Shown: positions 1 to 11,079, counted from the first letter of the stretch. The stretch: DNA of 64,000 nt from DAHVFK01 sp963755395 (GCA_963755395.1 CAVWJJ010000002.1:1716906-1780905), one strand, 5' to 3'. Numbers and translations: made by a program. The notes: generated by a model not told the origin, from the sequence alone.

Positions 1-1
1 C

Positions 2-907
2 GGCATGGCACGCGCGGGCTACACCCAGGCCTTCGCCGCGGGCGTGATCTGCAACGCGGGAACGCTCGGCATCCTTATTCCGCCTTCGATCGTGATGGTG
101 GTCTACGCCGCCGCCACGGAGACTTCGGTCGGCAAGCTGTTCATGGCAGGCATCATCCCGGGCATCATGCTCGGCCTGATGCTGATGGTCGCAATCTACG
201 TGCGCGCGCGGATGATCGACCTGCCGCGCCAGCCGCGCGCCTCGCTGCGCGAGGTGCTGGTCGCCGGACGCAACTCGCTCTGGGGGCTGCTGCTGATCGT
301 GATCATCCTGGGCGGCATCTACGGCGGCATCTTCACCCCGACCGAGGCCGCGGCGGTGTCGGCCGTGTACGCGTTCTTCGTCGCCGTGTTCGTCTACCGC
401 GACATGGGCCTGAAGGACGTGCCCAAGGTGCTGGTCGACGCGGCGCGGGTCACCGTGATGCTGATGTTCATCATCGCCAACGCGCTGCTGTTCGCCCACG
501 TGCTGACCACCGAGCGCATCCCGCAGATGATCGCCGAGACGATCGTGTCGATGGGCATGGCGCCGTGGCAGTTCCTGATCGTCGTCAACATCCTGCTGCT
601 TGTCGCCGGCAACTTCATGGAGCCGACTGGGATCATCCTGATCCTGGCGCCGATCCTGTTCCCGATCGCGACGCGGCTGGGAATCGATCCGGTGCACCTC
701 GGCATCATCATGGTGGTCAACATGGAGATCGGCATGGTCACGCCGCCGGTCGGGCTCAACCTGTTCGTCACCTCCGGCATCACCGGCATGTCGATCGTCC
801 AGGTGGTGCGCGCCGCGCTGCCCTGGCTGTCGGTGCTGCTGCTGTTCCTGGTAATCGTGACCTACGTGCCTCAGCTGTCGATCTGGCTGCCCGGCAAGCT
901 GTTTTGA
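2..907 (+). CDS. dctM: TRAP transporter large permease (DctM), 5' end outside window
   Basis: This is the membrane permease of a tripartite ATP-independent periplasmic transporter, which imports an organic acid using an ion gradient. The window opens inside the gene: the reading frame is already open at base 2 and about 300 residues remain, where the family usually has about 425, so roughly the first 125 are missing. The remaining protein is a series of hydrophobic helices with family motifs: GTLGILIPPS close to the left edge, FTPTEAAAVSAVYAFF in the middle and MVTPPVGLNLFV near the end. The ATG at base 5 is internal and should not be taken as the start. The small permease and binding protein presumably lie before the window. 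Substrate unknown. Confidence 0.93.
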   Translation, partial: GMARAGYTQAFAAGVICNAGTLGILIPPSIVMVVYAAATETSVGKLFMAGIIPGIMLGLMLMVAIYVRARMIDLPRQPRASLREVLVAGRNSLWGLLLIVIILGGIYGGIFTPTEAAAVSAVYAFFVAVFVYRDMGLKDVPKVLVDAARVTVMLMFIIANALLFAHVLTTERIPQMIAETIVSMGMAPWQFLIVVNILLLVAGNFMEPTGIILILAPILFPIATRLGIDPVHLGIIMVVNMEIGMVTPPVGLNLFVTSGITGMSIVQVVRAALPWLSVLLLFLVIVTYVPQLSIWLPGKLF

Positions 908-1071
908 AGCCCGGGCGAAGACTCAGGCGCCGCCGCGAGGTTTGGATCCAGCTCGACGGCCCGGCGCAAGGATGCAATCGCCGCTTCGAGCTCAGCGCGC
1001 TGCGCTGCGGCCGTTCCGGCATGGAAGTGATCTGCGGCGCTGCTGCCACCGCCGTGGAAGAGTCGAAACAC
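871..1071 (-). pseudogene. possible remnant of a TPR protein
   Basis: A 66-codon open frame (GTG start) antisense to the end of dctM and the following 160 bases. Its middle, AAIASLRRAVELDPNLAAA, fits the second half of a tetratricopeptide repeat very well, with the typical RA-ELDPN-A pattern. The rest has no recognisable structure and there is no clear ribosome binding site. The simplest reading is a decayed fragment of a longer TPR protein left between dctM and the next gene; chance resemblance in a GC-rich antisense frame is the alternative. Apart from this, the 908-1089 gap shows nothing else. Confidence 0.2.
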
Positions 1072-1089
1072 CGATGCGTCCCGCCGGCC

Positions 1090-1407
1090 CTACTTCCCCT
1101 TGCGCGCGAGAGTCGCGATGGTCACAACTTTCTGAGTGAAGGCGTCGACGGCCATCGGCTCGTAGCCCGCCTCCTTCAGCGCCCATTTGAAGCGGTTTCC
1201 GAGCCGCGCCTTCTTGAAAGGATTGAGCTTGTGCTCGACGGCAAAGCGCTCGACCTGGTCGAGGATCGACTTGTGGGTCTTCGTCAGCCGCATGATTTCC
1301 TTCTTCGTGTATGTGCCGGCCGCCGACGGCGGAAACCGCTTTATCAGGTTGCCGACGATTCCGTCAACGAACCGGTCAACCTCACTCGTGTCGAGCCAAT
1401 TCAGCAT
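1090..1407 (-). CDS. conserved-looking hypothetical protein, 105 aa
   Basis: I do not recognise the family. The ATG at 1407 gives a protein starting MLNWLDTSEVDRFVDGIV. A longer frame from a TTG at 1461 would overlap the upstream glucosidase gene and adds only arginine-rich residues, so the ATG is preferred. The product is small, soluble and basic (many Lys/Arg), predicted mostly helical, with no signal peptide or membrane segment. Amino-acid composition looks like real coding sequence (aromatic residues and Lys are well represented). It lies 50 bases after the GH15 gene on the same strand and may be cotranscribed with it. No Shine-Dalgarno sequence is obvious. Confidence 0.6.
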   Translation of the reverse strand: MLNWLDTSEVDRFVDGIVGNLIKRFPPSAAGTYTKKEIMRLTKTHKSILDQVERFAVEHKLNPFKKARLGNRFKWALKEAGYEPMAVDAFTQKVVTIATLARKGK

Positions 1408-1457
1408 GCGCGCCGATTCTAGATTATCCGCGCCACGTCGGCGACCTGCGTCGCGCT

Positions 1458-3233
1458 TCAACCAGGGGCCAGGATTTCGGCGCTGTTGATCAGCGCGATG
1501 TGCGACAGCGCCTGGGGAAAGTTGCCCAGTTGGCGGCGCGCGCGCGGGTCGTATTCCTCGGCCAGCAGGCCGACGTCGTTGCGCACCGCAAGCAAGCGCT
1601 CGAACAGCTTGCGTGCATCATCGCGCCGCCCCATCATTGCCAGGTTGTCCGCCAGCCAGAAGCTGCATGGCAGGAAGGCGCCCTCGCCCGGCGCAAGCCC
1701 GTCGACGCCGTCGTCCTGCTGCAGATAGCGCCGCACAAAGCCGTCGGGCGCCAGCTCGCGCCGTATCGCCTCGACCGTGCCCGCCATGCGCGGGTCGCTC
1801 GCCGGCAGAAAGCCCAACTTGGAGATCATCAGCAGCGAGGCGTCGAGCGCGCTCGAACCGTAGTACTGAACGAAAGCGTTGCGGCTCGAGTCGTAACCGT
1901 TGTCGCATACGTCGCGGTGCACCGCGTCGCGCAGCTTGCGCCAGCGATCGACCGGCCCCTCGAGCCCGTGCTTCTCGACCGCCTTCACCGCGCGGTCGAA
2001 TGCCACCCAGGCGAGCACCTTGGAATACGTGAATTGCCGCGGCCGGCCGCGCACCTCCCAGATGCTCGCGTCCGGTTCGCGCCAGCGCGACTCGAGCGCA
2101 TCGAGCAGCACGCGCTCGACGCGCCAGGCCTCGTGGTCGTAGTCGACGTTGTGCTTGCGCGCGACGTGCATCATGTCCATGATCGAGCCATAGGCGTCGA
2201 GCTGCAGCTGCCGGTGCGCGCCGTTGCCGCTGCGCACCGGCGCGCTTCCCGCGTAGCCCGGCAGCCAGTCGAGCTCTATTTCCGGCAGGCGCCGTTCGCC
2301 GGCGATGCCGTACAGCACCTGCAGCTGTTCGGGGCGCCCGGCCACGGCGCGCAGCAGCCAGTCGCGCCACGCGCGCGCCTCGTCGATGTAGCCCGAGGCG
2401 AGCAGGGCGTAGAGCGTGAACGCCGCGTCGCGCAGCCAGCAGTAGCGGTAATCCCAGTTACGGCCTCCTCCCAGGCGCTCGGGCAGCGACGTGGTCGGTG
2501 CCGCGACCATGCCGCCGGTGGGCCCGTAGGTCAGCGCCTTGAGCGTCATCAGCGAGCGCAGCACCGCGTCGCGCCACGGCCCCTCGCCCGCGTAGCGACC
2601 GCTCCACGCGCGCCACCAGGCGTCGGTCGACTCGAGCGCGCGCTCGGCGTCCGGCGCCTCGGGCAGCGCCCGGTGCGAAGGGCTCCAGCTGAGCGAGAAT
2701 GCGGCGCTCTGCCCCGCCGCCACGCTGAACCGCGCGCGCGTCGCGAAGCCTTCGTTTTCCAGCTCGACCGGGGCGCGCAGCCGCAGCGATTCCGGGCCCG
2801 CGACCGCGCGCAGGCCGCCGTCCACGCGCCTGACCCACGGCACGATGCGGCCGTAGTCGAAGCGCATCACGAGTTCCATCCGCATCGGCACCGTGCCGCG
2901 CAGGCCCTGCACCAGCCGCAGCACGTCGATCCGCTCGTCGCGCCGCGGACAGCGCATGAAGTCGATCAGCCGCACCGCGCCGTCGCAGGTCTCGAACTCG
3001 GTTTCCAGCACCAGCGTGCCGTCGCGGTAGCGGCGCCGCACCGCGCGCGGCTCGCCGCCCGGCGCAATAAGCCAGCGGCCGTGCTCGGGGCGGCCGAGCA
3101 GCGCGGCGAAGCAGGCCGGCGAATCGAAGCGCGGCGCGCACAGCCAATCGAGCGATCCAGCGCGGCTCACCAGCGCGGCGGTGTTCGTATCGCCCAGCAG
3201 CGCGTAATCCTCGATCGGCGTGCTTTCCATCAT
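1458..3233 (-). CDS. glycoside hydrolase family 15 protein (glucoamylase / trehalase type)
   Basis: An intracellular GH15 enzyme of 591 residues, the usual length, with no signal peptide. The family hydrolyses terminal alpha-glucosidic bonds in glucans or trehalose by inversion. Visible landmarks: GDTNTAALVSRAGSLDWLC near the N-terminus (conserved N-terminal beta-domain), NWDYRYCWLRDAAFTLYALL in the (alpha/alpha)6 barrel, WEVRG with the probable general acid, FTYSKVLAWVAFDRAVK, and LLAEEYDP near the C-terminus with the probable general base. Start: two adjacent ATGs (3233, 3230) follow a GGAGG sequence. It is divergent from glgC, so it fits glycogen or trehalose turnover beside glycogen synthesis. 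Substrate (glucan versus trehalose) cannot be decided by eye. Confidence 0.9.
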   Translation of the reverse strand: MMESTPIEDYALLGDTNTAALVSRAGSLDWLCAPRFDSPACFAALLGRPEHGRWLIAPGGEPRAVRRRYRDGTLVLETEFETCDGAVRLIDFMRCPRRDERIDVLRLVQGLRGTVPMRMELVMRFDYGRIVPWVRRVDGGLRAVAGPESLRLRAPVELENEGFATRARFSVAAGQSAAFSLSWSPSHRALPEAPDAERALESTDAWWRAWSGRYAGEGPWRDAVLRSLMTLKALTYGPTGGMVAAPTTSLPERLGGGRNWDYRYCWLRDAAFTLYALLASGYIDEARAWRDWLLRAVAGRPEQLQVLYGIAGERRLPEIELDWLPGYAGSAPVRSGNGAHRQLQLDAYGSIMDMMHVARKHNVDYDHEAWRVERVLLDALESRWREPDASIWEVRGRPRQFTYSKVLAWVAFDRAVKAVEKHGLEGPVDRWRKLRDAVHRDVCDNGYDSSRNAFVQYYGSSALDASLLMISKLGFLPASDPRMAGTVEAIRRELAPDGFVRRYLQQDDGVDGLAPGEGAFLPCSFWLADNLAMMGRRDDARKLFERLLAVRNDVGLLAEEYDPRARRQLGNFPQALSHIALINSAEILAPG

Positions 3234-3414
3234 CTGCCTCCAGGGACAGCGCTTGCGCGACTATCGTTCCCGCGCGCTCACGATTCGCATTGTCGGCGGG
3301 TGTAAGCTAGACCGCGGCGAAGGAGGAGCGAACGATGATTGTCGAGGTTGCGCCGCCGCAGATCAAGCCGGACGAAGGTTGCAGGTTCGAGCAGGCCGCG
3401 GTCGGCTGACGCCC

Positions 3415-3462
3415 TTGACCTGCGTCAAGCGCGGCGGCGCGCTCGCGGCGAGAATAAGCATG
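3415..3462 (+). promoter_or_regulatory. FNR/ANR-type box and promoter for glgC
   Basis: In the 276-base gap between the divergent GH15 gene and glgC lies the perfect inverted repeat TTGAC-CTGC-GTCAA (3415-3428), which matches the FNR/ANR/DNR form TTGAY-N4-RTCAA. A -10-like hexamer GAGAAT (3450-3455; 4 of 6 matches) is centred 31 bases downstream. That puts the box at about -41.5 from a predicted start near 3462, the standard class II activator position. The inference is oxygen-sensitive or NO-sensitive activation of glgC-glgP-glgA. Confidence 0.5.
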
Positions 3463-3509
3463 CACTGCGTGCGCCATCATTGGTACAACTGCCTGACGGG
3501 AGGGATCCA

Positions 3510-4793
3510 GTGGATGCGAATCAAAAGGCGGTCTCGCGCTACGTCAGCCATCTCACCAAGGAAACCTACGCGCTCATTCTCGCCGGCGGGCGCGGCACGC
3601 GGCTGCAAGCGCTGACGGACTGGCGCGCCAAGCCGGCGGTGCCGTTCGGCGGCAAGTTCCGCATCATCGATTTCACGCTCTCCAATTGCGTCAACTCCGG
3701 CGTGCGCCGCATCGGCGTCGCCACGCAGTACAAGGCGCAGAGCCTGATCCGCCACCTGCAGCGCGGCTGGAGCTTTCTCGACGGGCGCATTCGCGAATCG
3801 ATCGACATCCTTCCGGCCCAGCAGCAGGTCGCAGAGCGCTGGTACGGCGGCACCGCGGACGCGGTCTACCAGAACCTCGACATCCTGCGCTCGGACGGCT
3901 GCGCCTACGTGCTGGTGCTTTCGGGCGACCACGTCTACAAGATGGATTACGGCAAGCTGCTCGCCCAGCACGCCTCGAGCGGCGCCGACATGACCGCCGC
4001 CTGCGTCGAGGTGCCGCTGCGCGACTCGAAGAGCTTCGGCGTGATGAACGTCGACGCGAACGGCCGCGTGGTCGATTTCGTCGAAAAACCCGAGCGCGCG
4101 GATCCCATGCCGGGCTCGACCGACCGCTTCCTCGCCAACATGGGCGTGTACGTGTTCAACGCCGGCTTCCTGTTCGAGCAGGTTGCGCGCGACGCCGACG
4201 TGAAGAAGTCGAGCCATGACTTCGGCAAGGACGTCATTCCCTACGTGCTTCCGCGCTACCGCGTCCACGCCCACCGCTTTGCCGACAGTTGCGTCGGCAT
4301 GAGCGGCGCCACGCCGTACTGGCGCGACGTCGGCACGCTCGACGCCTACTACGAGGCCAACATGGAGCTGCTCAGGGTCACCCCGGAGCTGAACATGTAC
4401 GACACCGAGTGGCCGATCTGGACCTACCAGGAGCAGCTTCCGCCCGCGAAGTTCGTCTTCGACCAGGACGCGCGGCGCGGGATCGCGGTCGATTCGATGG
4501 TTTCCGGCGGCTGCATCATCAGCGGCGCCACGGTGCGCCGATCGCTGCTCTTCTCCAACGTGCGGGTCGAGAACAACGCCCGGGTCGAGGACTCGGTCGT
4601 GCTGCCGGACGTCGAAATCGCGTCGAACGCGGTGGTCAAGCGCGCGATCCTGGACCGCGGTTGCCGCATCACGGAGGGCATGGTAGTCGGGCTCGACCAT
4701 GAGGAAGACCGCAAGCGCTTCAGCGTGACCGAGCACGGGCTCACCATCGTCACGCCGGACATGCTCGGCCAGAAAGTGAACCACGTGCGCTGA
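3510..4793 (+). CDS. glgC: glucose-1-phosphate adenylyltransferase
   Basis: Makes ADP-glucose from glucose-1-phosphate and ATP, the committed step of glycogen synthesis. The GTG at 3510 is preceded by GGGAGG with a 6-base spacer and gives 427 residues, the normal length. The N-terminal nucleotidyltransferase domain shows ILAGGRGTRLQAL, KPAVPFGGKFRIIDFTLSN, GTADAVYQN and the metal-binding region DHVYKMDY. WRDVGTLDAYYEAN follows, and then a C-terminal left-handed beta-helix with the repeated V-N-A pattern that binds allosteric effectors. It is the first gene of glgC-glgP-glgA and is probably driven by the FNR-type promoter just upstream. Confidence 0.97.
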   Translation: MDANQKAVSRYVSHLTKETYALILAGGRGTRLQALTDWRAKPAVPFGGKFRIIDFTLSNCVNSGVRRIGVATQYKAQSLIRHLQRGWSFLDGRIRESIDILPAQQQVAERWYGGTADAVYQNLDILRSDGCAYVLVLSGDHVYKMDYGKLLAQHASSGADMTAACVEVPLRDSKSFGVMNVDANGRVVDFVEKPERADPMPGSTDRFLANMGVYVFNAGFLFEQVARDADVKKSSHDFGKDVIPYVLPRYRVHAHRFADSCVGMSGATPYWRDVGTLDAYYEANMELLRVTPELNMYDTEWPIWTYQEQLPPAKFVFDQDARRGIAVDSMVSGGCIISGATVRRSLLFSNVRVENNARVEDSVVLPDVEIASNAVVKRAILDRGCRITEGMVVGLDHEEDRKRFSVTEHGLTIVTPDMLGQKVNHVR

Positions 4794-4829
4794 GCGCGGC
4801 CCGCCCGCGGTGGTAAGATCGCCGCCAAC

Positions 4830-7385
4830 TTGCGTGGCACTCCTTATCGGCTGGACGTTCGCCCGAAGCTGCCGCAGCGCCTGCAGCGACTGGAAGAGCT
4901 TGCCGACAATCTCTGGTACAGCTGGGACCGGCCGACCCGTACCCTGTTCGCGCGGCTGGACCGCTCACTGTGGCAGATCATCGGCCACAGCCCCAAGGCC
5001 TTCCTGCGCAACGTCGACCAGCAGCGGCTGGACGAGGCCGCCGAGGACCCGGTGTTCCTCAACAGCTTTCACAGCGTACTTTCCGAGTACGACAGCTACC
5101 ATGAGGCGCCGACCAAGGGTAACCGCACCGCCCAGCTGCGGTGCGACGACGTCGTTGCCTACTTCTGCGCCGAGTTCGGGCTGCACGAGAGCCTGCCGAT
5201 CTATTCCGGCGGGCTGGGCATCCTGGCCGGCGACCACACCAAGACCGCGAGCGACCTCTGGCTGCCGTTCGTCGGCGTCGGGCTGCTCTACCGCCAGGGC
5301 TATTTCCAGCAGACGATAGACGGCGAAGGCCGTCAGCACGCGATCAACGCCGACACCGAATTCGACCAGCTGCCGGTCGAGCCGGCGTTGCGCAACGACG
5401 GCAGCGAGCTGCACGTTCCGATCGACCTGCCGGGGCGCCGGGTCCAGCTCAAGGTCTGGCGCGCGCGGGTCGGCCACGTCTCGCTCTGCCTGCTGGATAC
5501 CGACCTGCCCGAGAACGCGCCGCACGACCGCGGCATCGCTCACCAGCTCTATATCGGCGACCTCGAGACCCGGCTCGAGCAGGAGCTGATGCTCGGCGTG
5601 GGCGGCGCGCGCGCCCTGGCCGCGCTCGGCGTCAAACCCGATTGCTGGCACCTGAACGAGGGCCATCCGGCGTTTGTCGCCTTCGAGCGCATGCGCATGC
5701 TGATGATCGGCGGACTCGACTTCGACACGGCGCTGGAGGCGGTCGCCGCCAACACGGTCTTCACCACCCACACGCCGGTCGCGGCCGGGCACGATCATTT
5801 TCCCGAAGCACTGGTGCGCAAGTACCTCGAGACCGCGTGCCCGGAGCTCAACGGCAACATGGACGCCGCAATGGCGCTCGGACACTCGCCCTCGACGCGT
5901 GACTTCAACATGACCGCGCTCGCGGTTCGCACCTCGCGCCACCAGAACGGCGTGTCGCGCATTCACGGCCGCGTTTCCTCCAAGATCTGCGCCGAGCTCT
6001 GGCCGCAGATCGACCCCGATGAGAACCCGCTCACGTACATCACCAACGGCGTGCACGTGCCGACTTTTCTCGCCGAGGCCTGGCATCGCGTGTTCGACGA
6101 TCACCTCGGGCCTGGCTGGGGCCAGCGGCTGCAGGACAGCCAATGCTGGCAGGGAGTACGCCAGGTTCCCGATGCGCAGTTCTGGAATGTGCATCAGACC
6201 CTGAAGGCCGAGATGCTGTACCTCGTGTCCCACCGCATCCGCGCGCAGCACGCGCGCAACCAGGGCTCGGAGGCGCACCTGGACCGCATGCTCAAGTTCG
6301 CCGATCCGGCCAACCCGACGGTGCTGACCATCGGCTTCGCGCGCCGCTTCGCGACTTACAAGCGCGCCACGCTGCTGTTCAACCGGCTCGACTGGCTGCG
6401 CGAACTGGTGAGCGACCCCAAGCGCCCGGTGGTATTCGTGTTCGCCGGCAAGGCGCACCCCGCCGACCAACCCGGCCAGGAACTGATCCGCCGCATCGCC
6501 GAGGTAGCGCGCATGCCGGAGTTCGAATCCAGGATCCTGCTGGTCGAGGGCTACGACCTGCGCCTCGCGCGCAGGCTGGTGTCGGGCGTCGACGTCTGGC
6601 TCAACAACCCCGTCTACCCGCTCGAGGCCTGCGGCACCTCGGGCATCAAGGCCGGCATCAACGGAGTGCCCAATCTCTCGGTACTCGACGGCTGGTGGGG
6701 CGAGGGCTACAACGGCAAGAACGGCTGGGCCATCAAGTCGGCCTCCGACACGCTCGACGCCGCGCGCCGCGACGAGGACGAGGCGCGCACGCTGTACGAG
6801 CTGCTGCAGGACCAGGTGATCCCGCTCTACTACGCCACCACTCCGGCGGGCTACTCACCCGGCTGGGTCGCACTGGCCAAGGAATCGATCGTCTCGCTGG
6901 TGCCGCGCTTTTCCTCAATGCGCATGCTGAGCGAGTACGTCGACGGCGTCTACCAGCCGGCCATGCGGCAGTGGCGCCGCTACGCCGAGCAGGATTTCGC
7001 CGCCGCGCGGCGCCTCGCGCTATGGAAGGCGAAGCTGCGCGCGGGCTGGGGCGGAGTAAGCCTGCGCCGGGTGGACGAGCCGACGCGGCGCATCGACTAC
7101 GGGGGCAAGCTGCGCGTCGAGGTCGCGCTGCGCCTGAACGGTCTGGCACCGGACGACATCGCAGTCGAAGTGATGCTCGGGCGTCCCGGCAACGAGCGCG
7201 CCTCGCAGAGCACGAGGCGCGAGCGTCTGGCCTACCAGCGCCCGTTGCCCGAGAGCGGCGAGCACCTGTACGCGCTCGAGTTCGCGCCGCCGATCGCCGG
7301 CCGCATCGAGTATCGCGTGCGCGCCTACCCTTCCCACGATCTGCTCACGCACCCCTTCGAGACGGGAATGATGGTGTGGCTGTAG
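4830..7385 (+). CDS. glgP: alpha-glucan phosphorylase
   Basis: Releases glucose-1-phosphate from glycogen or maltodextrin by PLP-dependent phosphorolysis. It has 851 residues and belongs to the AlgP-like branch that begins with a DUF3417 domain (EELADNLWYSWDRPTRTLF near residue 20). The catalytic domain shows WHLNEGHPAFVAFER, the PVAAGHDHF region, VLTIGFARRFATYKRATLL and, near residues 600-625, GTSGIKAGINGV, in which Lys607 is the probable PLP lysine, followed by SVLDGWWGEGYNGKNGWAI. The start is a TTG 36 bases after glgC; no better ATG or GTG is close and the following MRGTPYRL sequence fits the family. Synthesis and breakdown enzymes sharing one operon is common for bacterial glycogen. Confidence 0.94.
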   Translation: MRGTPYRLDVRPKLPQRLQRLEELADNLWYSWDRPTRTLFARLDRSLWQIIGHSPKAFLRNVDQQRLDEAAEDPVFLNSFHSVLSEYDSYHEAPTKGNRTAQLRCDDVVAYFCAEFGLHESLPIYSGGLGILAGDHTKTASDLWLPFVGVGLLYRQGYFQQTIDGEGRQHAINADTEFDQLPVEPALRNDGSELHVPIDLPGRRVQLKVWRARVGHVSLCLLDTDLPENAPHDRGIAHQLYIGDLETRLEQELMLGVGGARALAALGVKPDCWHLNEGHPAFVAFERMRMLMIGGLDFDTALEAVAANTVFTTHTPVAAGHDHFPEALVRKYLETACPELNGNMDAAMALGHSPSTRDFNMTALAVRTSRHQNGVSRIHGRVSSKICAELWPQIDPDENPLTYITNGVHVPTFLAEAWHRVFDDHLGPGWGQRLQDSQCWQGVRQVPDAQFWNVHQTLKAEMLYLVSHRIRAQHARNQGSEAHLDRMLKFADPANPTVLTIGFARRFATYKRATLLFNRLDWLRELVSDPKRPVVFVFAGKAHPADQPGQELIRRIAEVARMPEFESRILLVEGYDLRLARRLVSGVDVWLNNPVYPLEACGTSGIKAGINGVPNLSVLDGWWGEGYNGKNGWAIKSASDTLDAARRDEDEARTLYELLQDQVIPLYYATTPAGYSPGWVALAKESIVSLVPRFSSMRMLSEYVDGVYQPAMRQWRRYAEQDFAAARRLALWKAKLRAGWGGVSLRRVDEPTRRIDYGGKLRVEVALRLNGLAPDDIAVEVMLGRPGNERASQSTRRERLAYQRPLPESGEHLYALEFAPPIAGRIEYRVRAYPSHDLLTHPFETGMMVWL

Positions 7386-8808
7386 ACGCTGCGTTGCGGG
7401 TGTTGTACGTCACGCCCGAGGTCGCCCCGTGGGTCAAGACCGGGGGCCTGGGAGAAGTCGCGCAAGGACTGTCGTCGGCACTCGCCGCGGCGGGCGCGCA
7501 GGTGCGACTGCTGGTGCCGGCCTACCCCGCGCTGCGCGCCGCTTTCCCGCAGGCGCGCGCGGTGGCGGATTTTCCCGCTCCGGGCGGCGCCCTTCCGCCG
7601 GCGCGGCTGCTCGAGGCGCCAGGCGCACCGCCGCTCTGGCTGCTCGACTGCCCGTCGCTGTTCGAGCGCGCCGGCAATCCCTACCAGAGTCCGCAACGCG
7701 AGGACTGGCCGGACAATGATCTGCGCTTCGGGCTGCTGTCGCGCGTCGCCGCGCTGCTTGCCGGCGACGCCTCGCCGCTCGACTGGCGGCCGGACGTGGT
7801 TCACTGCAACGACTGGCAGAGCGCGCTTGCCCCGGCCTACCTCGCGCACGCGCCCGGCGCGCACGCGGCGACGGTGATGACGATCCACAACCTCGCCTAC
7901 CAGGGCCTTTTCCCGCGCGATGCGCTCGAAGCGCTCGCGCTGCCGGCCTCGTCTTTCGTGCCCGACGGGCTCGAGTTCTACGGCAAGCTCTCGTTTCTCA
8001 AGGCGGGGCTGCACTACGCCGAGCTGGTCACCACCGTCAGCCCCGGCTACGCGCGCGAAATCCAGACCCCCGAGCTTGGATTTGGCCTGGACGGGTTGCT
8101 GCGCGCGCGCGCGGCCGACCTGGTCGGCATCCTGAACGGCGTCGACACCGAGCTATGGGACCCCGCGCGCGATCCGCTGATCCCGCAGCGCTACGACGTC
8201 GACTGGCTCGAGCGCAAGGCGCCCAACAAGGCCGCACTGCAGCGCGCCTTCGGCCTGCAGGAAACGGCGGGCGCTCCGCTGCTCGGCATGGCGAGCCGCC
8301 TGGTGCCGCAGAAAGGCGCCGACCTGGTACTCGCCGTCGCCGACGACCTGGTGCGGACCGGCGCGCAGCTGGTCATCCTCGGCACCGGCGAACGCGAAAT
8401 CGAAAGCGGCCTGCGCGCCCTCGCGGCGCGCCATCCGCGCCACGTGGCGGCGCGCATCGCCTTCGACGAGCCGCTCGCGCACCTGATCGAGGCCGGCGCC
8501 GACATGTTCCTCATGCCCTCGCGCTTCGAGCCCTGCGGACTGAACCAGCTCTACAGCATGCGCTACGGCACTCCGCCCGTGGTGCGGCGCACCGGAGGTC
8601 TGGCCGATTCGGTCAGCGAGCGAACCGGATTCCTGTTCAATGAGCCCACGCCGCAGGCGCTGCGCGCCGCGCTCGGGCGTGCGCTCGAGGCCTGGCGCAA
8701 GCCGAGCGCCTGGCGCACGCTGCAGCGCAACGGCATGCGGCGCGACTTCGGCTGGGGCGTTCCGGCGCGCGCCTACCTCGCGGCCTACCGGCGCGCGCTC
8801 GGCCGTCG

Positions 8809-8812
<4 letters not shown>
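7376..8812 (+). CDS. glgA: glycogen synthase (ADP-glucose type)
   Basis: GT5 glycosyltransferase that adds glucose from ADP-glucose to the non-reducing end of glycogen. From the GTG at 7376 it has 478 residues, the family norm. The start overlaps the end of glgP by 10 bases; a TTG at 7394 giving MRVLYVTPEV is also possible and looks more like typical GlgA N-termini. Landmarks: APWVKTGGLGEVAQGL (ADP-glucose-binding KTGGL), DVVHCNDWQSAL, MTIHNLAYQG, LNGVDTELWDP, RLVPQKGADL and PSRFEPCGLNQLYSMRYGT with the second catalytic-region loop. It ends in a CTAG shared with the stop of the convergent groEL gene. Confidence 0.96.
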
Positions 8813-10416
<1,604 letters not shown>

Positions 10417-10443
10417 CGCGATCTCCCGGCATTCGATGCGCAA

Positions 10444-10484
10444 AGCCTAGCGCCGGCCGACGGGCGCCGCTTGACCGGGATCAA
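10444..10484 (-). promoter_or_regulatory. FNR/ANR-type box and promoter for groEL
   Basis: TTGAC-CGGG-ATCAA at 10471-10484 is a full match to the FNR/ANR/DNR palindrome. On the minus strand a -10-like hexamer TAGGCT (10449-10444) is centred 31 bases downstream of the box centre, so the box falls at about -41.5 from a predicted start near 10437, 20 bases before the groEL ATG. On the plus strand the box ends only 4 bases before the pncA ATG, too close to activate pncA from this site; it could instead block or share regulation. Confidence 0.55.
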
Positions 10485-10488
10485 GACC

Positions 10489-11079
10489 ATGTCCAAGCTT
10501 GCCTTCGTGAACCAGTCACTGCCCGGGCCAAACGACGCCCTTCTCCTGGTCGACGTGCAAAACGACTTCCTCCCCGGGGGAGCGCTCGCCGTCGGGCGCG
10601 GGGACGAGGTCCTCGCACCGCTCAACGACGCGATTCGCGCCTTCGCGCGCGCCGGGCGCCCGGTCTTCGCTTCGCGCGACTGGCACCCGCCGAACCATTG
10701 TTCTTTCAAAGCTCGTGGAGGCCCCTGGCCGCCCCATTGCGTCGCCGGCACGCCGGGGGCCGAGTTCGCCGGCGGGCTCGTGCTTCCCGCCTCTGCGGTC
10801 GTGGTGTCCAAGGCGACGACAGCGGACGCCGATTCCTACTCGGCATTCGTGGGCACCGATCTCGCGGCGCAGCTCCGCCGCCGGGGCGTGCGACGCGTAG
10901 CGGTGGGTGGGCTAGCGACCGACTATTGCGTGCTCAACACGGTGCTCGACGCGCGCGCCGAGGGCTTCGAGGTTTCCGTGCTGGCCCACGCCGTGCGTGC
11001 GGTGGATGTCGCGCGCGGCGACGGCGAGCGGGCGCTGGCGAAGATGGAGCAAGCGGGCGCGCGGCTGGCGCAGGCATGA
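10489..11079 (+). CDS. pncA: nicotinamidase (isochorismatase superfamily)
   Basis: Hydrolyses nicotinamide to nicotinate for NAD salvage. The ATG at 10489 gives 196 residues. The catalytic triad is visible: Asp in LLLVDVQNDFLPGG, Lys in VVVSKAT, and Cys in GGLATDYCVLNT, the last being a nicotinamidase signature. DWHPPNHCSF supplies the metal-binding histidines. GGGA lies 8 bases before the start. The gene is coupled to pncB by an ATGA overlap, so product and next enzyme are made together: nicotinamide to nicotinate (PncA), then nicotinate mononucleotide (PncB). Confidence 0.93.
   Translation: MSKLAFVNQSLPGPNDALLLVDVQNDFLPGGALAVGRGDEVLAPLNDAIRAFARAGRPVFASRDWHPPNHCSFKARGGPWPPHCVAGTPGAEFAGGLVLPASAVVVSKATTADADSYSAFVGTDLAAQLRRRGVRRVAVGGLATDYCVLNTVLDARAEGFEVSVLAHAVRAVDVARGDGERALAKMEQAGARLAQA

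Noticed and set aside
1311..3305. A 664-codon open frame on the plus strand across the GH15 gene
   Set aside because: It mirrors the minus-strand GH15 gene, which has full family motifs and a ribosome site. The plus frame is Arg/Ala/His-rich, as GC-rich antisense frames are, with no motif.
3339..3509. Longer glgC start upstream of the GTG
   Set aside because: It would add an Arg-rich segment overlapping the FNR-type box and predicted promoter; the GTG at 3510 has a proper ribosome site and gives the normal length.
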